64,000 bases of DNA from assembly GCF_007786445.1 (NCBI RefSeq), contig NZ_VNJI01000034.1, positions 18,075-82,074 on the forward strand. The letters are read 5' to 3'. The notes beneath the pieces were generated by a model. That model made no database searches. It was not told the DNA's origin and worked only from the letters and a program-made list of their open reading frames with translations. The position numbers were made by a program, and so were the translations under genes. The first letter of the stretch is position 1. Every line of letters begins with the position of its first letter. This DNA is from Paenibacillus cremeus (GTDB taxonomy: Bacteria; Bacillota; Bacilli; Paenibacillales; NBRC-103111). Positions 59,744-64,000 of the stretch are shown piece after piece.

Positions 59744-60436
59744 ATGCGTTTTAAGAAATCCGTATTAACAGGTGCCCTTGCACTGAGTACGTTGGTTGGA
59801 GCTACTGCCGCTTTTGCCGCGCCTGCGTCTTACACGGTGTCCGGCAACGATACGATGTGGCTGATTTCGAAGAAGTATGGCATGAGCTTAACTTCGTTAA
59901 TTCAGGCGAACCCACAGGTAGCGAACCCGAACATCATTTGGCCAGGTATGAAGTTGAATCTTCCAGGCACAAGTGCAGCTCCTAGCACGAGCAACACTGG
60001 AACTACTACTGGCTCCACTGGATCCACCGTTCAACCGGGAACAGGCAGCACAGCAACGACCAGCACTTCCGCTTTTGCCAGCCAAGTGGTCACTTTGGTA
60101 AACCAAGAGCGCGCGAAAGCCGGCTTAGCACCGCTGACCAGTGACAGCGCCTTGACAGGCATGGCCTTGGATAAAGCGAAAGACATGTACAACAACCATT
60201 ACTTCGATCATACGTCGCCAACGTACGGCTCGCCGTTTGACATGATGACATCGTACGGAATCCGCTTCACCTATGCAGGCGAGAACATCGCTATGGGTCA
60301 GCGCACACCGCAAGAGGTGATGACCGCTTGGATGAACAGTGCGGGCCATCGTCAAAATATTTTGAGCCCGAACTACACAAAAATCGGCGTAGCGTATTAT
60401 AACGGCGAATGGGTTCAGGAGTTTATTGCGAACTAA
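59744..60436 (+). CDS. Secreted LysM and CAP/SCP-domain cell-wall protein
   Basis: The product is 230 residues from the ATG at 59744, with GGAGAGG nine bases before it. The signal peptide ends after AAFA (about 27). A single LysM domain (about 29-75: YTVSGNDTMWLISKKYGMS, IIWPGMKLNLPG) binds peptidoglycan. A Thr/Ser/Gly linker (76-110) leads to a CAP domain (about 112-228: VVTLVNQERAKAGLAPL, YFDHTSPTYGSPFDMM, YAGENIAMGQ, WMNSAGHRQNIL), as in Bacillus YkwD. Its role in wall or spore physiology is unknown, and the riboswitch ties it to c-di-AMP. Confidence 0.94.
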   Translation: MRFKKSVLTGALALSTLVGATAAFAAPASYTVSGNDTMWLISKKYGMSLTSLIQANPQVANPNIIWPGMKLNLPGTSAAPSTSNTGTTTGSTGSTVQPGTGSTATTSTSAFASQVVTLVNQERAKAGLAPLTSDSALTGMALDKAKDMYNNHYFDHTSPTYGSPFDMMTSYGIRFTYAGENIAMGQRTPQEVMTAWMNSAGHRQNILSPNYTKIGVAYYNGEWVQEFIAN

Positions 60437-60456
60437 TCGAATTTTATTTTAACAAA

Positions 60457-60487
60457 AAAAAGAGACCGTCTGCGGACGGTCTTTTAC
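60457..60487. terminator. Bidirectional terminator between the LysM-CAP gene and the ars operon
   Basis: AAAAGAGACCGTC pairs with GACGGTCTTTT around a TGCG loop. It faces both transcription units. Confidence 0.88.
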
Positions 60488-60620
60488 TTATTTCTTGACA
60501 TTCAGTGAAAAATGCAGAGCAGGACCATCGAGCTCAAACTTAGCGTAATTGTCCTTGAATTTAGTCGGTTCTACGTTGGAGGTTGCTGCAGTTTACCGCC
60601 ACATGCATCCGTTTGATCAT
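60488..60620 (-). pseudogene. Decayed arsI/cadI (vicinal-oxygen-chelate C-As lyase-like) remnant
   Basis: A ribosome site (GAGGGG) and an ATG at 60620 open a frame reading MIKRMHVAVNCSNL, three bases after the arsC stop. The frame then breaks. In the next frame the sequence continues VEPTKFKDNYAKFELDGPAL and HFSLNVKK before a stop. These two pieces match the start and the second beta-strand region of ArsI/CadI-type glyoxalase-fold proteins, with the dozen residues between them deleted. The remaining two thirds of the protein are missing. Confidence 0.75.
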
Positions 60621-60622
60621 GC

Positions 60623-61045
60623 TTATTTCCCCTCTTTCACAAATTGTTCCATCCGGTATTTAATAGCGTCTCGGACTTCATGGAATTTCTCCATGATTTC
60701 CTCCTCCGTCCCCGTCGCCTTTGCCGGATCATCAAAGCCCCAGTGCCATCGCTCCGCTTTATCGTTCCGCACGACCGGGCAATTGTCGTTAGCATGACCG
60801 CAGAGCGTGATAATATAGTCCGCATCCTTCAGGATCTGCGGATCGATCACGTCCGAGGTATGATTCGAAATATCGATGCCTGCTTCCTTCATGACCTGTA
60901 CTGCACGGGGATTCAGACCATGCGCCTCCAGACCCGCGCTTTTTACCTCATATTTATCGCTGCCGAGTGCTTTCAAAAATCCGTCCGCCATTTGGCTCCT
61001 GCAGGAATTACCCGTACAAAGAAAATAAACTAATTTTTTGTCCAT
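60623..61045 (-). CDS. arsC: Arsenate reductase, thioredoxin-coupled type
   Basis: The product is 140 residues. AAGGAG precedes the ATG. It has the low-molecular-weight-phosphatase P-loop with nucleophile Cys 10 (CTGNSCRS) and the redox pair Cys 82 and Cys 89 ([11 protein letters not shown]). It reduces arsenate to arsenite with electrons from thioredoxin, as in the S. aureus pI258 and B. subtilis enzymes. It follows the aquaporin gene by 12 bases. Confidence 0.97.
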   Translation of the reverse strand: MDKKLVYFLCTGNSCRSQMADGFLKALGSDKYEVKSAGLEAHGLNPRAVQVMKEAGIDISNHTSDVIDPQILKDADYIITLCGHANDNCPVVRNDKAERWHWGFDDPAKATGTEEEIMEKFHEVRDAIKYRMEQFVKEGK

Positions 61046-61057
61046 TTTTCTAACTCC

Positions 61058-61696
61058 TTATTCGTGAAGTAGTTTATATACTAAAGTAGCAGCAACAGCA
61101 CCTAGCACGGTTGCCACTAAGTATAGCCAGAGATGCTGCGTTGCTCCGGAAACGATGGCGGGTCCCAGTGACCGTGCCGGGTTCATGGAGGCTCCGCAAA
61201 TAGGTCCTGCGAACATAGCCATCAGTCCGACGGTACCTCCTATCGCTATTCCAGCAAAGCTTTTCACCGCTTTCCCGTGAACGGCTGAGCCTAAAATGAC
61301 TAACATCAGGATAAATGTCAAAATAAACTCCAAAACAAAGGATTGGCTTTCCGTTCCTAGCGGCAGCGTCGCTCCCAAATTCGAGACGTTGCCAAAGAGC
61401 ATACGCAGGGTGCAGCTTGCTGCAACTGCCGCGGCAAACTGAGTGACGATATAGAATAGACCCTCTCTTGGAGTAATATCACCCCTTACCCAAAAACCGA
61501 TGGTGACCGCGGGGTTAAAGTGAGCGCCGGAGATATGTCCGAACGTATAGATAAGAGCCATAACGACAAGCCCGAAGGTGAGCGCGACACCCACATGCGT
61601 AATACTTTTGGTGATATCGTCAATGACCATCGCACCGGGACCGGCAAAGACCAAAAAATAGGTGCCGATAAACTCGGCAATGAACTTCTTTTGCAT
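61058..61696 (-). CDS. MIP-family channel (aquaporin/aquaglyceroporin), probable arsenite exit channel
   Basis: The product is 212 residues from the ATG at 61696; a GTG four codons earlier lies too close to GGAGGG. It has six helices and two half-helices with the channel motifs HFNPAVTIGFW and SMNPARSLGPAI. In the ars operon it takes the place normally held by an Acr3 or ArsB pump. A comparable arsR-aqpS-arsC arrangement is known from Sinorhizobium, where AqpS lets arsenite made by ArsC leave down its gradient. The same role is inferred here. Confidence 0.93.
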   Translation of the reverse strand: MQKKFIAEFIGTYFLVFAGPGAMVIDDITKSITHVGVALTFGLVVMALIYTFGHISGAHFNPAVTIGFWVRGDITPREGLFYIVTQFAAAVAASCTLRMLFGNVSNLGATLPLGTESQSFVLEFILTFILMLVILGSAVHGKAVKSFAGIAIGGTVGLMAMFAGPICGASMNPARSLGPAIVSGATQHLWLYLVATVLGAVAATLVYKLLHE

Positions 61697-61717
61697 GGGA
61701 TTGAACACCCTCCAAGA

Positions 61718-61743
61718 ATTAAATCAACTTAATTTGATTTAAT
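61718..61743. promoter_or_regulatory. Probable ArsR operator 1
   Basis: A perfect palindrome: ATTAAATCAA, six bases, TTGATTTAAT. Its core ATCAA-N6-TTGAT matches the ArsR-type operator. It lies between arsR and the channel gene, which suggests a second, internal control point. Confidence 0.7.
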
Positions 61744-61755
61744 GAGTAAAAAAAA

Positions 61756-62103
61756 TTAGCAGCAATCTGTCCCGTCATTCCGTGCAGGCTTAAAAATACA
61801 GCACAGCTGCTCGGAGAGAATCCGGCTGACTTCATCCTGATTAATTTCATAGTAGCTCCAGGTGCCGCGGGTCTCCTTAGTGATCATACCGGCATCCAGC
61901 AATATTTTTAGGTGATACGACAGCTTGGATTGGGGCATTTCAACGATCTCCATCAGATCGCACACGCAGGTGTTACCACGCTGAGTCAGCTCATACATGA
62001 TTTGCAGACGCTTAACATCGGCCAGCGCTTTGAATTTGGATTCATACGCCTTGAAGGACACGCTAGGTGGATTTACTTGAATGACAGGAATTTCTTTCAT
62101 CAT
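61756..62103 (-). CDS. arsR: ArsR-family arsenic-responsive repressor
   Basis: The product is 115 residues. AAGGGGGG precedes the ATG. The winged helix contains the arsenite-binding motif TCVCDLMEI, then MPQSKLSYHLKILLDAGMI and RGTWSYYEIN. The C terminus carries further cysteines (EQLCCIF, TDCC). It is the first gene of the operon. Operator-like sequences stand upstream (62125) and downstream (61718). Confidence 0.95.
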   Translation of the reverse strand: MMKEIPVIQVNPPSVSFKAYESKFKALADVKRLQIMYELTQRGNTCVCDLMEIVEMPQSKLSYHLKILLDAGMITKETRGTWSYYEINQDEVSRILSEQLCCIFKPARNDGTDCC

Positions 62104-62124
62104 CGTTTTTACCCCCCTTTACTT

Positions 62125-62142
62125 CATCAACTTTTTTTGATG
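62125..62142. promoter_or_regulatory. Probable ArsR operator 2
   Basis: CATCAA-CTTTT-TTTGATG contains ATCAA-N6-TTGAT, about 20 bases upstream of arsR. A weaker copy (ATCAA-N6-TTGTT) lies at 62184-62199. Confidence 0.65.
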
Positions 62143-62236
62143 TTTCAAATTTATCTTTTTTATCCAGCAACGTCAAGTCGTTAATCAAAATAATTTGTTT
62201 TATTAATATTGAACTGAGCTAAGCGACAACGCAACT

Positions 62237-62270
62237 AAAAAGAGCCCCCACATATCGCGGAGGCCCTCTC
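62237..62270 (-). terminator. Intrinsic terminator after the secreted repeat-protein gene
   Basis: AGAG plus CCTCCGC pair with GTGGGGG plus CTCT with a two-base bulge, then TTTTT on the minus strand. Confidence 0.75.
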
Positions 62271-62276
62271 GCCTAC

Positions 62277-63434
62277 TTATTGCTGTGTAGTTGTGCCAGT
62301 GCTGCTGCTGTCGGTTGCAGCCGGCTTTTTGTTATCCTTTTTCCACTCACCGTTGCCTCTTGGTCCTTGACCGTTCGAGCGGTGGCCGCCGTCCATCTTC
62401 ACGCCGCCTTTGCGATCTACGAGCTTCGTCAGTTCGTCAGTCATGTTGTCCTTCAGCTTGCTGATCAGCTGGTCCTTCGTAATGCCTTTTGCATCTGCAA
62501 TTTCAGCCAGCGACTTGCCGTCCTTCAGCTGGGTGTTCAGCTCATCCGTAGTAATGCCGATGATTTTGGCAATGGAGTCCGGGCTGCCGCCAAGGCCAAA
62601 GCCTGGGTGCTGCATCCCGCCACGTGGACCTTGGCCCTTGCCGCCGAACTGCATTTTGTTCTCAACCTCTTTTTTCAAGCGGTCTGCGAGACCAGCCTTC
62701 ATTTTATCGGCCTGCTCTTGCTTCAGCTTCCCAGCCGTTACAGCGTTGTCAATCGACTTGGTCTCTACTTCGGTCAGCTTCTGAATCAGCGCATCCTCAC
62801 TCAGGTTGGCTTTTTCTTGAGCGATTTGGGCGATGGTCTTGCCGGCTTTCAGCTCGGTTTGAATCGTCGCTTCATCCGTTCCAATGATGGTTGCAAGCGA
62901 TTTAAAGATCGGACCCGCACCGAAGCCAGGAGCACCACTCATAAACCCGCCGCGGCCGTCGCCTTTACCACCCATCATCATCGGATGCTCGATCATTTGC
63001 TTCAAGCGGTCTGCCAATCCGGATTTCATTTTATCTGCTTGCTCTTGCTTGAGTTTACCTGCCGTTACCGCATCGTCAATGCTCTTCGTCTCAGCTTCCG
63101 TCAGCTTTTGCAGCAGCGTATCCACTGTCAACCCTTTGTCTTGGGCGATTTGGGTGATCGTTTTGCCTGCTTTCAGGTCGCTCGCGATCGTAGCTTCGTC
63201 CGTGCCGAGCACCGTTGCGAGCGTTTTAAAGAACGAGTTGCCTTTGAAGTTCATCTCTCCGCGGCCGAATTGTCCACGTTGTCCTTGACCTTGGCTTGCA
63301 TCTTTCGTTACCGCCGGTGTCTGAGTTGCATCTGCCGCTTGCGCGTTAGGGGTTTGAAGCAGTGCTACAAAACCGCCTCCGAGTAAAAAGCTGGCAATCG
63401 TTCCTGCTAAAATTTTCTTATTCATTGGTTTCAT
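62277..63434 (-). CDS. Secreted protein with three internal repeats, function unknown
   Basis: The product is 385 residues from the ATG at 63434, with AAGGTGG eight bases before it. A signal peptide ends near ANAQA. Two repeats of about 95 residues follow: LGTDEATIASDLKAGKTITQ, LLQKLTEAETKSIDDAVTAG, KLKQEQADKMKSGLADRLK; then IGTDEATIQTELKAGKTIAQ and so on. A third shorter copy (IGITTDELNTQLKDGKSLAE) ends in a Gly/Lys/Asn-rich tail. Gly/Met/Arg-rich spacers separate them. Each repeat looks helical and begins with a degraded LysM-like or SHOCT-like start. The protein is probably exported and soluble; its role is unknown. Confidence 0.88.
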   Translation of the reverse strand: MKPMNKKILAGTIASFLLGGGFVALLQTPNAQAADATQTPAVTKDASQGQGQRGQFGRGEMNFKGNSFFKTLATVLGTDEATIASDLKAGKTITQIAQDKGLTVDTLLQKLTEAETKSIDDAVTAGKLKQEQADKMKSGLADRLKQMIEHPMMMGGKGDGRGGFMSGAPGFGAGPIFKSLATIIGTDEATIQTELKAGKTIAQIAQEKANLSEDALIQKLTEVETKSIDNAVTAGKLKQEQADKMKAGLADRLKKEVENKMQFGGKGQGPRGGMQHPGFGLGGSPDSIAKIIGITTDELNTQLKDGKSLAEIADAKGITKDQLISKLKDNMTDELTKLVDRKGGVKMDGGHRSNGQGPRGNGEWKKDNKKPAATDSSSTGTTTQQ

Positions 63435-63577
63435 AGTTTCATCCACCTTCGGTAAATTTTTGTGCTTGCCTTCTACACTTTGAAGTATACCGAGGTTTTA
63501 TGAAATCTCTCTGAAATCAACCTTAGGCTTAGCTAAAAGTTAGCTGAAAAGGAAATGAATTCAGTCCCTAGCCATAT

Positions 63578-63799
63578 TTATCCCTTGATGCCAGGAAAGC
63601 GCGACTCGACGCTCTGGATGAACTCCCCGTAGGCGTCCCGCAGATGGGCGATCGTCAGCAGCTCCGGTGTATTCGCCTGCTCTTCTAGCGAATGCTGCTT
63701 CAAAATACTATCCAGTCCTTCATAGTTAAACTTCAAGTCTTTGTACGTTTGCTCGAGCTTTTCCAGCACGACGCCAATCAATGTTGCATAATGTTCCAT
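63578..63799 (-). CDS. Small helical protein of unknown function
   Basis: The product is 73 residues. AAGGA precedes the ATG by six bases. It is acidic and predicted all-helical (LIGVVLEKLEQTYKDLKF, LLTIAHLRDAYGEFIQSVES). No membrane segment or family is recognised. Confidence 0.65.
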   Translation of the reverse strand: MEHYATLIGVVLEKLEQTYKDLKFNYEGLDSILKQHSLEEQANTPELLTIAHLRDAYGEFIQSVESRFPGIKG

Positions 63800-63860
63800 C
63801 TTGATCCTTCACTCCTTGGGCTTAGACGATGATTCGTTTCGTATACACAGTCTATCATAA

Positions 63861-64000
63861 ATCGGGTAGGAGGCTGCTCATTAATTGAGCAGCCGACCTC
63901 CCACACCACCGTACGTACCGTTCGGTATACGGCGGTTCCTAAGTTTACGTTGTGACTTGTCGGTAATAATCAGAAAAGAATAGGAATCCGAGTTCTTTGA
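63861..64000 (-). mobile_element. 3' end of a group II intron, cut by the window edge
   Basis: On the minus strand, after the maturase stop, the sequence forms a domain V-like hairpin (GAACCGCCGTATACC...GGTACGTACGGTGG) and a domain VI-like hairpin (GGCTGCTCA-ATTAA-TGAGCAGCC). It ends CCTCCTACCCGAT at 63861. This order is the normal 3' end of bacterial group II introns. The rest of the intron lies to the right of the window. Confidence 0.82.
63945..64000 (-). CDS. ltrA: C terminus of a group II intron reverse transcriptase/maturase (partial)
   Basis: The last 17 codons read KELGFLFFSDYYRQVTT followed by TAA, matching the tail style of LtrA-type intron proteins. The stop lies just before the domain V hairpin. 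The start is outside the window. Confidence 0.7.
   Translation of the reverse strand, partial: KELGFLFFSDYYRQVTT

Noticed and set aside
62280..63386. Open frame of 368 codons antisense to the repeat protein gene
   Set aside because: Its apparent repeats are only the reverse of the real repeats; no signal or ribosome site.
62277..63434. Regular repeats considered as a CRISPR array
   Set aside because: Repeats are long, in frame and coding, with no short palindromic unit or unique spacers.

Overview
The window reads as one contiguous piece of a Gram-positive chromosome, most likely Paenibacillus or a close relative in the Paenibacillaceae. This is inferred from gene content: AGGAGG-type ribosome sites with some GTG/TTG starts, SLH-anchored surface proteins, lipoproteins, YesM/YesN-type two-component systems, HelD, a TagO/WecA-like transferase, UxaC plus tagaturonate epimerase, and many small sugar-related operons each with its own AraC-type regulator. 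No phage, plasmid functions, CRISPR, tRNA or rRNA were seen. The only mobile element is the 3' end of a group II intron that runs off the right edge.

Layout. 1-5.7 kb: end of a membrane protein, a class-II-synthetase-like protein, a five-gene operon of membrane proteins with an active and an apparently inactive metallophosphatase, and a His/Tyr-rich mini-protein. 5.7-14.1 kb: an operon behind a cobalamin riboswitch, encoding a large two-barrel transcobalamin-like SLH surface protein, a DUF4430 lipoprotein and a complete ECF transporter; this is the most striking system here. 14.1-20.6 kb: an acyltransferase, then a signalling operon of a response regulator-diguanylate cyclase, a BMP-type binding lipoprotein and a hybrid histidine kinase with HPt. 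20.7-25.9 kb: uronate isomerisation genes with an AraC regulator, then a TagO/WecA homologue. 25.9-32.6 kb: SelO, an AbrB-family permease, a Gfo/Idh/MocA oxidoreductase with its AraC regulator, and an M29 aminopeptidase. 32.6-40.1 kb: ndk, ppdK, a MurA with Asp in place of the catalytic Cys, an FHA-winged-helix regulator and a small LTA-synthase-like enzyme. 40.3-46.4 kb: heterodimeric ABC exporter coupled to helD, and a candidate small RNA. 46.5-49.7 kb: a GNAT enzyme, a CheY-like gene behind a c-di-GMP riboswitch, an oxidoreductase and a beta-propeller glycosidase-like protein. 49.9-59.4 kb: a glucosaminidase remnant and a beta-mannoside uptake/sensing/hydrolysis operon. 59.5-64 kb: a c-di-AMP riboswitch before a LysM-CAP wall protein, an arsenic operon (arsR, aquaporin, arsC, broken arsI), a secreted repeat protein and the intron.

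Three riboswitch classes (cobalamin, c-di-GMP, c-di-AMP) were recognised from conserved core sequence. Starts were chosen by ribosome-binding-site spacing where the longest frame ran into a neighbouring gene. Functional names rest on motifs read by eye; no database search was run.
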